A stretch of 64,000 nt of DNA. It comes from an uncultured Bacilli bacterium (GTDB lineage: Bacteria > Bacillota_I > Bacilli_A > RF39 > UBA660). The stretch is taken from the NCBI GenBank assembly GCA_934101595.1, contig CAKORR010000005.1:1-64000 (forward strand), given 5' to 3'. Below the pieces are notes generated by a model. The model saw only the letters and a list, made by a program, of their open reading frames with translations. It was not told where the DNA came from and did not search any database. The translations under genes and the position numbers were made by a program. Below, one piece after another: positions 26,321 to 35,790 of the stretch; the first letter of the stretch is position 1; every line of letters starts with the position of its first letter.

Positions 26321-28087
26321 ATGTTAAAGGAAAAACTAAAATTAATACCACATGCTCCGGGCAGTTATCAAATGCTTAACAAAGATGGAATAGTAATCTA
26401 TGTTGGTAAAGCTAAAGATTTACATAAGAGAGTTAATTCGTATTTTAATCGTGCTCAGACGGGAAAGACTCTTTTGCTAGTGAGTGAAATTGCTGATTTA
26501 ACTTATATAGTTGCAAATAGTGAATTAGAAGCTTTTATAATCGAATTAAACTTAATTAAAAAGTACGATCCTTATTATAATATCCTTTTAAAAGATGACA
26601 AAAGTTATCCCTATATAGAATATGTAAATAAACCTTACCCTAAGCTTAAGGTTTCCAGATACCTTACGACGAGAAAGAAAGATAAATTATGTATTTTTGG
26701 ACCTTATCCAAATGCTTATGCGGCTAGAAGAATAGTTAATCTTTTAAATAGATTGTATCCCCTAAAAAAGTGTGAAACATTACCGAAAACGCCTTGTCTT
26801 TATTATCACATAAATGAATGCTTAGGATATTGTATTCATAAGGATTTATCAAATGAAATTAATGAAATGGAAAAAGAAATTCTTGGCTTTTTAAGAGGAA
26901 ATGATAAAATATTAATTAATAAAATAGAAGAAAAAATAAAAATAAACAGTGATAACTTAAATTTTGAAGTTGCTCAAGAATTAAAAGAAGAATTGTCATA
27001 TATAAAAATTGTTTTAGCTAAGCAACATGTGGAATTACATGATTATATAAATAGGGATGTCATAGGCTATTATTATGATAATGGATTCATGTCTGTTCAA
27101 GTGTTTTTCATAAGAAATGGAAAATTAATTGGAAACTATAATAAAGTTTTTCCGCTTGTCTCAGAGCCCTTAGAAGATTTAGAATTATTTATAATTGATT
27201 TTTATAAAAACAAGGAAATACCAACGGAAATTTTTATAAATGATGAAGTAAATACACTTCTTATTAAAACGATATTGGCTGTTAACGTATTAACTCCACA
27301 AAAAGGTAAAAAAAAGGACCTTCTTAAAATGGCAAACATGAATGCCAAAATTAATCTTAATAACCAAATTGCTATATACTTAAAAGAAACCGAAAAATCA
27401 GAGAAGCCAAATGAATCGTTACGAAAGCTTCTTAACATTTCTCATTTAAAAAGAATCGATGTATTTGATAATTCAAATTTATTTGGCTCATTTGCAGTTA
27501 GTGCCATGGTTGTCTTTAAAAATGGATTGCCCGCTAAAAAAGAGTATCGAAAATATAAAATTAGTATTGATAAGAATGACGATTATAATACCATGAAAGA
27601 AGTTATTTATAGACGATATTATAGAGCTTTAGTTGAAAAAACTGAGCTACCTGAACTAATTTTGGTGGATGGTGGAATAAATCAAATAAATGCTTGCAAA
27701 AGTGTCTTAGAAGACCTTGAATTATCAATTAAGGTATGTGGTTTAAAGAAGGATGACCACCACAGAACAAGCAATTTAGTTGATGGTGATACATTAAAAA
27801 TATATGATCTTGATAAAAAATCTGATATATTTTTATATCTAACACGTATTCAAGACGAGGTACACAGATTTACAATTACTTATCATCGTACCTTAAGAAA
27901 TAATTCTCTCAATAAAAGTGTCCTAGATAATGTTCCAGGTATTGGCAAGGAAAGAAAAAAACTTCTGTTAAAAAGCTTTGGAAGCGTTTCTAAGATTAGG
28001 AGTGCCTCATTAGAGGAATTAAAGAAATTCATTCCAGAAAAAGTTGCCATAAATTTAATGGAATATATTAAAAATAGCGAAAATTAA
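26321..28087 (+). CDS. uvrC: UvrABC nuclease subunit C
   Basis: The 588-residue UvrC has the GIY-YIG domain (PGSYQMLNKDGIVIYVGKAKDL, about 13-34), a central Cys-rich linker (PKTPCLYYHINECLGYCIH), the UVR motif, the RNase H-like C-terminal nuclease (DVFDNSNLFGS, LILVDGGINQI) and a final helix-hairpin-helix (VPGIGKERKKLLLKSFGS). It makes both incisions in nucleotide excision repair. The start is ATG with AAAGGAGGG. Confidence 0.96.
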   Translation: MLKEKLKLIPHAPGSYQMLNKDGIVIYVGKAKDLHKRVNSYFNRAQTGKTLLLVSEIADLTYIVANSELEAFIIELNLIKKYDPYYNILLKDDKSYPYIEYVNKPYPKLKVSRYLTTRKKDKLCIFGPYPNAYAARRIVNLLNRLYPLKKCETLPKTPCLYYHINECLGYCIHKDLSNEINEMEKEILGFLRGNDKILINKIEEKIKINSDNLNFEVAQELKEELSYIKIVLAKQHVELHDYINRDVIGYYYDNGFMSVQVFFIRNGKLIGNYNKVFPLVSEPLEDLELFIIDFYKNKEIPTEIFINDEVNTLLIKTILAVNVLTPQKGKKKDLLKMANMNAKINLNNQIAIYLKETEKSEKPNESLRKLLNISHLKRIDVFDNSNLFGSFAVSAMVVFKNGLPAKKEYRKYKISIDKNDDYNTMKEVIYRRYYRALVEKTELPELILVDGGINQINACKSVLEDLELSIKVCGLKKDDHHRTSNLVDGDTLKIYDLDKKSDIFLYLTRIQDEVHRFTITYHRTLRNNSLNKSVLDNVPGIGKERKKLLLKSFGSVSKIRSASLEELKKFIPEKVAINLMEYIKNSEN

Positions 28088-28105
28088 TTGCGCTATTTTT
28101 TTAAT
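28071..28105 (+). terminator. Terminator after uvrC
   Basis: AATAGCG and CGCTATT pair across a loop covering the uvrC stop codon, followed by T7. Confidence 0.7.
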
Positions 28106-28131
28106 AATACTATAATGTTTATGGTGATGTT

Positions 28132-29265
28132 ATGAGCTTGGTGCCTTTTTTATTGGATTACAGCATTAAAGTTTCTCATGAAACTTATTCATTTTTAAAT
28201 TCTGATTTTATATTTATCCCTTATAGCAAAGAGAATTTTTCTTTTTTAGCCGAGAGTAATATGATAAAAAAGGGTAGTTTAATTGCTAAAAATAATAATC
28301 ACTTATATACAAGTACTATATCCGGAAAAATTGTTGGCACAAAAAAACTAAAAAATCAAGAATTTATTGCGATAGCAAACGACTTTAAAGAAAAAAGGCT
28401 AGATAAAATAAAAGATAATAGAAAAAGCATTAAGTCTCGCGAAGATTTAGAAAGTCTCTTAAAAAAATTCTGTGTTAATTTTCTGATTGAACCAAATAAA
28501 AATCTTATCGTTAATTTAATTGAAAACGAACCATACATACTTTCAGATACTAGGTTTTTTAGTGATAACATTGTGGATTGTTTAGAAGTTTTAGATTTTA
28601 TAAAAGTTGTATATAATTATAAAAATATAGTTATTCTTATAAAAAATACTGAAACTGAGTTATTATTAAAATTAAACGATATAATAGGAACTTATCCAGA
28701 TATTAATATAGTAACTGTGCCAAATTTATATTTAATAAATAAAAAAGAAAATTATAAAAAGTATCTTAATATTGATATAGCAAATTGTTATGAAATTAAT
28801 ACTGATAAATTAGAAATTTTAATAAATATAATAAAATTTAATCAGTTGCCTTGTGAAAAATATATAACTATAACTGGTGACGCTCTTAAAAATCCAATGG
28901 TTGTTAAAGTAAAGAAAGGTGCCCTAGTAAGAAATGTTATTAAGGAATGCTTCCTTTTTATGCCCAGCGATTTAAATATCGTATATTATATAAATAGCGT
29001 ATTAAAACCCCCTGTTTTAGACATTGATGAATTAATAGTAGATGATGATTTAAAGGGAATAGTAGTTTCTTATAAAAAGGATAAGAAAAGCGAAGATTGT
29101 ATAAAATGTGGACTATGTAATAAATACTGTCCAATGAATCTTGATCCAATTAAGTACTATCGTAAGAACGCAACTTTAAAATGTTTAAATTGTGGCATAT
29201 GTAATTATGTTTGCCCAAGCAATATTGATTTTAAAAAAATAATAAAAGAGGATAATAATGAATAA
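28132..29265 (+). CDS. RnfC-like iron-sulfur electron-transfer protein
   Basis: The 377-residue protein has two 4Fe-4S motifs near the C-terminus: CIKCGLCNKYCP and CLNCGICNYVCP. The middle part has the SLBB-like region with TGDALKNPMVVKVKKGALVRNVI, as in RnfC. The N-terminal nucleotide- and flavin-binding glycine motifs of RnfC are poorly kept. It overlaps the following RnfD-like gene by eight bases. RnfA, B, E and G are not in the window, so the complex may be divergent or partly encoded elsewhere. Confidence 0.7.
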   Translation: MSLVPFLLDYSIKVSHETYSFLNSDFIFIPYSKENFSFLAESNMIKKGSLIAKNNNHLYTSTISGKIVGTKKLKNQEFIAIANDFKEKRLDKIKDNRKSIKSREDLESLLKKFCVNFLIEPNKNLIVNLIENEPYILSDTRFFSDNIVDCLEVLDFIKVVYNYKNIVILIKNTETELLLKLNDIIGTYPDINIVTVPNLYLINKKENYKKYLNIDIANCYEINTDKLEILINIIKFNQLPCEKYITITGDALKNPMVVKVKKGALVRNVIKECFLFMPSDLNIVYYINSVLKPPVLDIDELIVDDDLKGIVVSYKKDKKSEDCIKCGLCNKYCPMNLDPIKYYRKNATLKCLNCGICNYVCPSNIDFKKIIKEDNNE

Positions 29266-30142
29266 AGATTTAATATATTTAAAAAATTCCAAAGACAGTT
29301 ATATGAAAGTATTATTTTTAACTCTTATAATGACTTCTACATTTGGATTTTACAAAAACATAATTTGCCTTTTAAACGAAAATGTAAATGAAAAAATAAT
29401 AATTAAAGCCATTTTATTTCCCTTACTTGGATTTGTTCTTGGATTTGTTTTTGACTATTTAAAAAATAAATCTCTAAAAATAGATTACAACTCTTTAACA
29501 GGCTTTTTAGTAGGAATGCATGCATCCATTAATCTTAATGTTTTAGTATTTATTCTTTCATTTTTTGTGTTATTCATGTTAAACAAGTTAGATAAAAATA
29601 ATTATTTTAATAAACCAGCAATTCTAATGCTATTATTGGCATTAATAATGGTATTCTCTGGCTCTTATGATTATCAAAATATATTGGAAAAAAAGTATCT
29701 TTATGATTATAGTTATCTTGATAAATTAATTGGCCACCAAGTAGGAGGACTTTTTAATACTAGTGTCCTTTTGATGATTATTAGTTATATAATACTCTCA
29801 TTTAATAAATTGTATAAAAAAGATATATTTATTGTTAGTTATTTTACTTATTTAATAGTATTACTTATAATTTTTATAATAGGCAAAAATTATAAATGGG
29901 ACTTACTAATTAACTCTAACACTATTTTTTACTTGGTTTTTATTGCTTCTTTAAATATATATTCTCCATATCATAATAAAGAAAGAATCATATATAGCAT
30001 TTTAATAGGTGCTATTACCGGCGTAATAATGGGACTTACAAGTTTTACGGATGCCGTGGCTATAAGTATCATTATATTAAATATATTATTTTTGTTAAAA
30101 GATACATTGTTCGACAAAATAAATAATCCTAACGTGATTTAA
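29258..30142 (+). CDS. RnfD/NqrB-like membrane protein
   Basis: The 294-residue protein has about nine or ten membrane segments. TGFLVGMHASIN, then DKLIGHQVGGLFNTS and SFTDAVAISII, are placed like the conserved blocks of RnfD. The flavin-linking Thr of RnfD may correspond to SFTDA, but this is not certain. The pairing with the RnfC-like gene gives the main support. A terminator follows. Confidence 0.6.
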   Translation: MNKDLIYLKNSKDSYMKVLFLTLIMTSTFGFYKNIICLLNENVNEKIIIKAILFPLLGFVLGFVFDYLKNKSLKIDYNSLTGFLVGMHASINLNVLVFILSFFVLFMLNKLDKNNYFNKPAILMLLLALIMVFSGSYDYQNILEKKYLYDYSYLDKLIGHQVGGLFNTSVLLMIISYIILSFNKLYKKDIFIVSYFTYLIVLLIIFIIGKNYKWDLLINSNTIFYLVFIASLNIYSPYHNKERIIYSILIGAITGVIMGLTSFTDAVAISIIILNILFLLKDTLFDKINNPNVI

Positions 30143-30148
30143 TATTAT

Positions 30149-30178
30149 AAAATTCCTTTAATAAGGAATTTTTTTTAA
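30149..30178 (+). terminator. Terminator after the RnfD-like gene
   Basis: AATTCCTT and AAGGAATT pair around TAAT, followed by T8. Confidence 0.8.
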
Positions 30179-30189
30179 GGGAGGGTTAT

Positions 30190-31860
30190 ATGAAAAAAGG
30201 TGTAGTAAAGAATGTTCTATTGTTTTTATTTGCTTTAGCGTTTTTTTCGCCAATCGTTAAAGCCGAAAAATTTGTTGCAGGAGAGAGCATTACAAGTGTT
30301 CCCATTTATCTCGATAAAATCACCAAAAAGAGTTATCGTTACTTTAAACCGGCTTATCGATCAAGTGACAACACAGTATCATATTGTGTAGAGCCAGAAA
30401 AAGTAATAAGTACCACCAAAGATTACGAAAAAGTAACAAAAAATCAATGGGAGAGATTAAATGTTTCTAAAGAAAAGTGGGATAGGTTAACCAAAATTGC
30501 TTATTTTGGATATGGATATCAAAACCATACTGACATAAAGTGGAATGCTATAACACAATATCTTATCTGGCAAGAGGTGTTGCCTAATAATTGGTTTTTA
30601 ACATTTACTGATGGCTACGAGGGAGAATTTAAGAATGTGTGGGAAAATGAAACAAATGAAATCATGTCACTTATAGATGATTTTGAAAAATCCCCAAATA
30701 TTCCCCTCAATATTAATGTTACAAAAAATAAAGAAAAAATCTTAACTGATAATAACGAAATTCTTAATAAATATTCAATTAATAATGAAAATAAAGATAT
30801 TGATGTTAAGATAATTGATAATAAGTTACACATTACGGCTAAGAAAAATGGTGATTATAAAATTACCTTAAAAAGAGGTGAATTTAAAGAAACTAGTTTG
30901 TATCTTGCAAGCGGTAGTCAAGGAGTCTTGACTCGTGATGGAAAAATAGAAAATAGTATTCAAATTAATATTTCGGTTAAATCAGGGAATTTAATTATAA
31001 AACGTGAAAGAGATAATTATTTGTATAATGAGAGCACAAATTATGATGCGTTGTATGAAATTACTGATAGCGAAAATAATAAATATACAGTTTCTACTGA
31101 TCAAGAAGGAGTGATAAACTTAATAGATTTACCAACTGGTAATGTAAAGGTAAAAGAAATTACTCCATCCGTTGGCTATTATAAGGACGAAAATATATAT
31201 GTTGATAATATAAAAAGTGATGATACAACTATTATAAATATTATTCCTAAGTTAATCAAAAAGAATGTATACATATCAAAAAAATATTATTTGAAAAATG
31301 ATAATCTTTTGAGAAATGAAATTGGTTCCATTTTTTCCCTTCACAAGGATGAAAAATTTCTAAAATTACGTAAAACTAACAAAGATGGAATCGTAATGTT
31401 TGAAATACCATACGGACATTACAGAATTATGCAAAACACTTCAAAAGAAGGATATGAATTAATGAAAGATTATAACATTTTTGTTACAAATGACGAAGAT
31501 GAAAATTTTCAGTTTGTCAATTATCCCATAAACGAAGAAGAACCTATCGTGATTGTTAAAGAAAAAGAAGTACCAGTAATTGTAAAAGAGGAAGTAGAAG
31601 TAGTAAAAGAAATTGAGGTAATTAAAGAAATACCTGTAGAAAAAGAAATTGAGGTAATTAAAGAGATACCTGTAGATAAAGAAATTGAGGTAATTAAAGA
31701 GATACCTGTAGATAAAGAAATTGAGGTAATAAAGACAATAGATCCTAACGATTATATCGAGGTTGAAAATCCCCATACTGGCGATGACACATTTAAAAAT
31801 GTTATAAAATTAGGGATTTCGGCGTTAACAATCATGTTTTTTAGACGAAAAATGCAATAA
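30190..31860 (+). CDS. Thioester-domain (TQXA) surface adhesin with SpaA-like domains
   Basis: The 556-residue protein has a signal peptide (about 1-25, cut near VKA-EK) and an N-terminal thioester domain: Cys66 in VSYCVEP and Gln123 in AITQYLIW are the residues that form the internal thioester, able to bind host surfaces covalently. Two SpaA/Cna-B-like beta domains follow (about 263-345 and 355-435). Then comes a stalk of 12-residue repeats (EIEVIKEIPVDK) and a C-terminal NPHTGDD signal with a hydrophobic segment and basic tail. The signal is a variant of LPXTG for sortase anchoring. The start has AAGGGAGG. Confidence 0.82.
   Translation: MKKGVVKNVLLFLFALAFFSPIVKAEKFVAGESITSVPIYLDKITKKSYRYFKPAYRSSDNTVSYCVEPEKVISTTKDYEKVTKNQWERLNVSKEKWDRLTKIAYFGYGYQNHTDIKWNAITQYLIWQEVLPNNWFLTFTDGYEGEFKNVWENETNEIMSLIDDFEKSPNIPLNINVTKNKEKILTDNNEILNKYSINNENKDIDVKIIDNKLHITAKKNGDYKITLKRGEFKETSLYLASGSQGVLTRDGKIENSIQINISVKSGNLIIKRERDNYLYNESTNYDALYEITDSENNKYTVSTDQEGVINLIDLPTGNVKVKEITPSVGYYKDENIYVDNIKSDDTTIINIIPKLIKKNVYISKKYYLKNDNLLRNEIGSIFSLHKDEKFLKLRKTNKDGIVMFEIPYGHYRIMQNTSKEGYELMKDYNIFVTNDEDENFQFVNYPINEEEPIVIVKEKEVPVIVKEEVEVVKEIEVIKEIPVEKEIEVIKEIPVDKEIEVIKEIPVDKEIEVIKTIDPNDYIEVENPHTGDDTFKNVIKLGISALTIMFFRRKMQ
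31605..31738 (+). repeat. 36-bp tandem coding repeat in the adhesin stalk
   Basis: About three and a half units of 36 bp encode KEIEVIKEIPV(D/E). Units two to four are nearly identical in DNA, so copy number can change by slippage. Confidence 0.85.
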
Positions 31861-31878
31861 ATTTGCATTTTTTTTTAA
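31850..31878 (+). terminator. Terminator after the thioester adhesin
   Basis: AAATGCAA and TTGCATTT pair across the stop codon region, followed by a T run. Confidence 0.75.
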
Positions 31879-31934
31879 AAAATAAAGGAAAAGGAACTTT
31901 TAAACGTAATAAATAATATTAGAGAGGTGTTTAT

Positions 31935-33680
31935 ATGGCGATTCTTACTGAAAAAGAAATTGAATCCATAAGAAGCTCGGCTGATATAGTTGATATAATA
32001 AAAGATTATATCCCTCTTACTCAAAAAGGGAAAAACTATTTTGGCGTTTGTCCGTTTCATAGCGATCACTCTCCAAGTATGAGTGTATCCAAAGAAAAAC
32101 AGATATATAAATGCTTTTCTTGTGGTGCTGCAGGGAATGTATTTACTTTTGTCGCCAATTATGAGAATGTGTCATTTATTGAAAGTGTAAAAATAGTTGC
32201 GAATAAAATAGGTTTTAGTATAGATATCTCCGATCGAAAAACTCCTGAAAGTGAAAATAATTATTTAAAAATGCTTAATATTGCCGAAATGTTTTATAAA
32301 AACAATTTAAACACTGAGGCTGGAAAAAATGCTATATCTTATTTAAATGAGAGAAAAATAACCAAAAACATTATAGATGAATTTAATATCGGACTATCAC
32401 TAAATGATCGCACGGCGCTTTATAACATCTTAAACAAAAAAGGATTCAAAAATGTTGAAATTGAAAAAGCTGGATTAATTGGAATAAACGGAAAAGATGT
32501 GTATGATCTTTTTATTAACCGCATAATGTTTCCAATCCATGATAATAGTGGCAATGTAGTAGGTTTCACCGCCCGCATATTTAACGGGGAAAAGACAGCA
32601 AAATATTTAAATTCCAAAGAAAGCGAAGTCTTTAAAAAAGGGAAAATACTTTTTAATTTGCATAGAGCAAAAGAGTTTATAAAAGAAAAGCATGAAGTAA
32701 TAATAGTTGAAGGAAATATGGACGCTATAAGAATGTATAGTGTGGGCTTTAAAAATACTATCGCTCTTATGGGAACGAGTCTTACCAAAGATCAAATTAG
32801 TTTATTAAAAAAGTTGAAATCTAAAATAGTATTAATGTTTGATAACGATTCCGCCGGTGAACAGGCAACCATAAATAATGGACAGACTCTTTTAAATGAT
32901 GGATTTGATGTGAGTGTTGTAAGATTAACGGATTACAAGGATCCGGATGATTACATTAAATATTATGGGTATGATAAAATGCTAAATGCCATTAACGGAA
33001 AAGTTAGTTTTATAGATTTTAAAATGTTTTATTTAAAAAAGAATAAAAATTTAAATAATACTGATGAACTAATAAAATATGTAAAAGAAGTTTTAGCAAG
33101 TATTAAAGACGAAAAAGATAACCTTGCCAAAGAAATAACTATTAAAAAGCTTAGTGAGGAATACAATATTTCACCTGATGTATTAAAAGAAGAAATAAAT
33201 TTAAAAAGTAATAAGGATCAAAATATCCCTAAAAGAGAAGTTAAAAAAAATCAATTATCAAAATATGACAAAGCTGTGGAAAATATTATTAATTATCTTC
33301 TTGAAGGAAGAGAATACATAAATATTTATAATGACCATAATTTGTTTATTGATAATAAAAAATATCGAAATATTATAAATGAAATATTGTATTATTTTGA
33401 AAAATATAATAATATAAGCGTTGCAGAATTTATTTCATATGTCGAAGACAAAAAAGATATTAATAATAGCGTTTTAAATATTATTGCTTCATCTAATGAA
33501 AAAATTAGTAAAAATGATTTTTTAGAAAATTTAAATGCTATTAAAGTAATGAATGCCAATAATATGATAAAACGTTTAAAAGAAGAAATGAAAACAACAT
33601 TAGATAATAACAAGAAATCTTCTTTAGCACAAAAAATAATAGAAATAAAAAAGGAAGTGTTTGAAGATGAAAGAAATTAA
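31935..33680 (+). CDS. dnaG: DNA primase
   Basis: The 581-residue primase has an N-terminal zinc finger (CPFHSDHSPSMSV ... CFSCGAAGNVF), the catalytic core, TOPRIM with EGNMDAIRMY and FDNDSAGEQA, and a C-terminal DnaB-binding helical domain. It makes RNA primers at the fork. The start has GAGAGGTG. It overlaps rpoD slightly, the standard dnaG-rpoD macromolecular-synthesis operon. Confidence 0.97.
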   Translation: MAILTEKEIESIRSSADIVDIIKDYIPLTQKGKNYFGVCPFHSDHSPSMSVSKEKQIYKCFSCGAAGNVFTFVANYENVSFIESVKIVANKIGFSIDISDRKTPESENNYLKMLNIAEMFYKNNLNTEAGKNAISYLNERKITKNIIDEFNIGLSLNDRTALYNILNKKGFKNVEIEKAGLIGINGKDVYDLFINRIMFPIHDNSGNVVGFTARIFNGEKTAKYLNSKESEVFKKGKILFNLHRAKEFIKEKHEVIIVEGNMDAIRMYSVGFKNTIALMGTSLTKDQISLLKKLKSKIVLMFDNDSAGEQATINNGQTLLNDGFDVSVVRLTDYKDPDDYIKYYGYDKMLNAINGKVSFIDFKMFYLKKNKNLNNTDELIKYVKEVLASIKDEKDNLAKEITIKKLSEEYNISPDVLKEEINLKSNKDQNIPKREVKKNQLSKYDKAVENIINYLLEGREYINIYNDHNLFIDNKKYRNIINEILYYFEKYNNISVAEFISYVEDKKDINNSVLNIIASSNEKISKNDFLENLNAIKVMNANNMIKRLKEEMKTTLDNNKKSSLAQKIIEIKKEVFEDERN

Positions 33681-34755
33681 AACATTTGAAGAAAGAAAAG
33701 AAGAATTAATAAAAAAAGGTAAGGGAAAAGGTTTTATAACTTTTGAAGAATTGGCTAATACATTAAAAGGATTAGATGTTGATGCGGATGCCCTCGACGA
33801 ACTATATAACGCTTTTGTTGAAAATAATATTGAAGTAATAAATGAAGAAGATAGTGAATCGGATAATGCCGACAGAGAAAAAGAGCCAATTATATTAAGT
33901 GATGAAGATATCACCAAGGATGTAAATATTAATGATCCAGTAAGAATGTATCTAAAAGAAATTGGCCGTATCAGTCTTTTATCAAGTGAAGAAGAGCTTA
34001 AAATAAGTATGGCCATTGCTGAGGGAGATGAAGCAGCTAAAACAAAATTAGCCGAATCGAATCTACGACTTGTAGTATCTATCGCTAAAAGATATGTTGG
34101 GCGTGGGCTACTTTTCCTAGATTTAATTCAAGAAGGAAATATTGGGCTTATGAAAGCTGTAGAAAAATTTGATTATGGCAAAGGATATAAATTTTCAACA
34201 TATGCTACATGGTGGATTAGACAGGCAATAACAAGAGCTTTAGCAGATCAAGCTAGAACTATTCGTGTTCCGGTTCATATGGTTGAAACAATAAATAAAA
34301 TGGCTCGTATTCAAAGACAATTAACTCTTGAATTGAACAGGGAACCTAGTGAAGAAGAATTAGCTGAAAAGATGGGCGTTTCAGTCGAAAAAGTAAGAGA
34401 GGTTATGAAAATAAGCCAAGAACCAGTTTCTCTTGAAACCCCAATCGGTGAGGAAGACGATTCTCATTTAGGAGATTTCTTAAAAGATGAAAATAGTATG
34501 TCTCCTGAAGAATACACCACTAATGAAATTTTAAAAGAAGAAATAAAAAATGTTTTAATGACACTTCAAGAACGTGAGCAAGAAGTATTAGAATTACGTT
34601 TTGGACTTATTGATGGAACCTGTCATACTCTAGAAGAAGTTGGAAAAAGATTTAACGTTACTAGAGAAAGAATCAGACAAATTGAGGCAAAAGCATTGCG
34701 AAAATTAAGACACCCATCTCGTGCTAAAAAACTAAAAGACTTTTTGGAAGAATAA
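33667..34755 (+). CDS. rpoD: Primary sigma factor (sigma-A)
   Basis: The 362-residue protein has a short region 1.1 (about 1-60), region 1.2 DPVRMYLKEIGRISLL, region 2 with GLLFLDLIQEGNIGLMKAVEKFDYGKG and TYATWWIRQAITRA, and region 4 with VTRERIRQIEAKALRKLRHP. ATG at 33667 follows AAGGAAG at the end of dnaG. It reads the TTGACA/TATAAT promoters seen elsewhere in the window. Confidence 0.98.
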   Translation: MKEIKTFEERKEELIKKGKGKGFITFEELANTLKGLDVDADALDELYNAFVENNIEVINEEDSESDNADREKEPIILSDEDITKDVNINDPVRMYLKEIGRISLLSSEEELKISMAIAEGDEAAKTKLAESNLRLVVSIAKRYVGRGLLFLDLIQEGNIGLMKAVEKFDYGKGYKFSTYATWWIRQAITRALADQARTIRVPVHMVETINKMARIQRQLTLELNREPSEEELAEKMGVSVEKVREVMKISQEPVSLETPIGEEDDSHLGDFLKDENSMSPEEYTTNEILKEEIKNVLMTLQEREQEVLELRFGLIDGTCHTLEEVGKRFNVTRERIRQIEAKALRKLRHPSRAKKLKDFLEE

Positions 34756-34756
34756 T

Positions 34757-35401
34757 TTGACATTATCTAAAAGATTAGAATTAATAGCTAAAAAAGTAGA
34801 GACTGGTGATATCGTCGCTGATGTTGGTTGTGATCATGCATACTTAAGTATTTATCTTGTAAAAAACTTTATATGTGATCACGTTATTGCTACTGAAATT
34901 TCAAAAGGGCCATACAATAATGCTAAAAATAATATTGTTTTAAATGGAGTAGAAAATAAAATTAAACTTTATCTAACTGATGGTCTTTCTAATGTTACAG
35001 ATTATATAAATACTATTATTATTTCGGGTATGGGAACTGATACGATAATGGGGATTTTAAATAATTATAATAATTTAAATAATATTAATAAAATCATTAT
35101 TTCTTCTCATAATAAGTATAGCCATATGCGCAAATTTTTGAATCAGATTGGTTTTATTATTGTTGATGAGGAATATATAAATGATAAAAATAAAATGTAT
35201 TTGGTTATGACCGCTAAAAAAAGTTCAAAAAAAAATACTTCTAATGAAATAAATTATGGATTAAAACTTAAAAAGAATGTATTTTTCTATGAATGGTATC
35301 TAAAAAAAATATTATTACTACTTAAGAAAGTACCTAAATATAGTACACGCTATCAAGAATTAGAAAAAGAAATTGAAATTATAAAAGAATACATTAATTA
35401 A
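34757..35401 (+). CDS. trmK: tRNA (adenine22-N1) methyltransferase
   Basis: The 214-residue Rossmann methyltransferase has SAM motif VADVGCDHAYLSIYL (about 20-34), ATEISKGPY and IISGMGTDTI. It methylates A22 in tRNA. The place right after rpoD is conserved. The start is TTG one base after the rpoD stop, so translation is likely coupled. The C-terminus is a coiled-coil-like helix as in TrmK. Confidence 0.9.
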   Translation: MTLSKRLELIAKKVETGDIVADVGCDHAYLSIYLVKNFICDHVIATEISKGPYNNAKNNIVLNGVENKIKLYLTDGLSNVTDYINTIIISGMGTDTIMGILNNYNNLNNINKIIISSHNKYSHMRKFLNQIGFIIVDEEYINDKNKMYLVMTAKKSSKKNTSNEINYGLKLKKNVFFYEWYLKKILLLLKKVPKYSTRYQELEKEIEIIKEYIN

Positions 35402-35672
35402 AAAATACAGGTGTATTTATATTCGAAACAGCAGTAGTTGCTGTTTTTTCTTTATTTAAAGTTTCTTTATTATCAAGATTTTTTACTGTTGGCTTGTCAC
35501 TTTTTGTTCCTCTAAATTCCTTTAAAACTCCTAATATAGTTTTTGCATTTCCTATTACAGGTTTTATCTCTTTATATAAAGGTATTAACTGATTAACGAC
35601 TGTAAGACTTTTAGAAATTCCAGAAATAACTTTGGCAAATGTTAAACCTCCAGTTGTAACACTTGAAAACAT
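35394..35672 (-). CDS. Small YqfQ/VrrA-like protein
   Basis: The 92-residue protein has a central stretch NQLIPLYKEIKPVIGNAKTI and a following LKEFRGTKSDKP, similar to YqfQ, a small protein of unknown role near trmK in Bacillus. The start is ATG after AGGTGG on the minus strand. It ends eight bases inside trmK. The tail is low-complexity and charged. Confidence 0.5.
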   Translation of the reverse strand: MFSSVTTGGLTFAKVISGISKSLTVVNQLIPLYKEIKPVIGNAKTILGVLKEFRGTKSDKPTVKNLDNKETLNKEKTATTAVSNINTPVFFN

Positions 35673-35790
35673 AATAACCACCTATTACAATATATGCCAA
35701 TTTTAGCATTTGATTAAAAAAACATGAATTTTATAGAAAACAAAAATAAAGTGTGTTATACTACCTATAGTGAATGTAAAGGGTGTTATT

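Noticed and set aside
31459..31776. Minus-strand frame rich in Tyr, Phe, Leu and Asn with repeats
   Set aside because: It is the mirror of the repeated stalk of the thioester adhesin, with no ribosome-binding site; the repeats come from the real gene on the plus strand.
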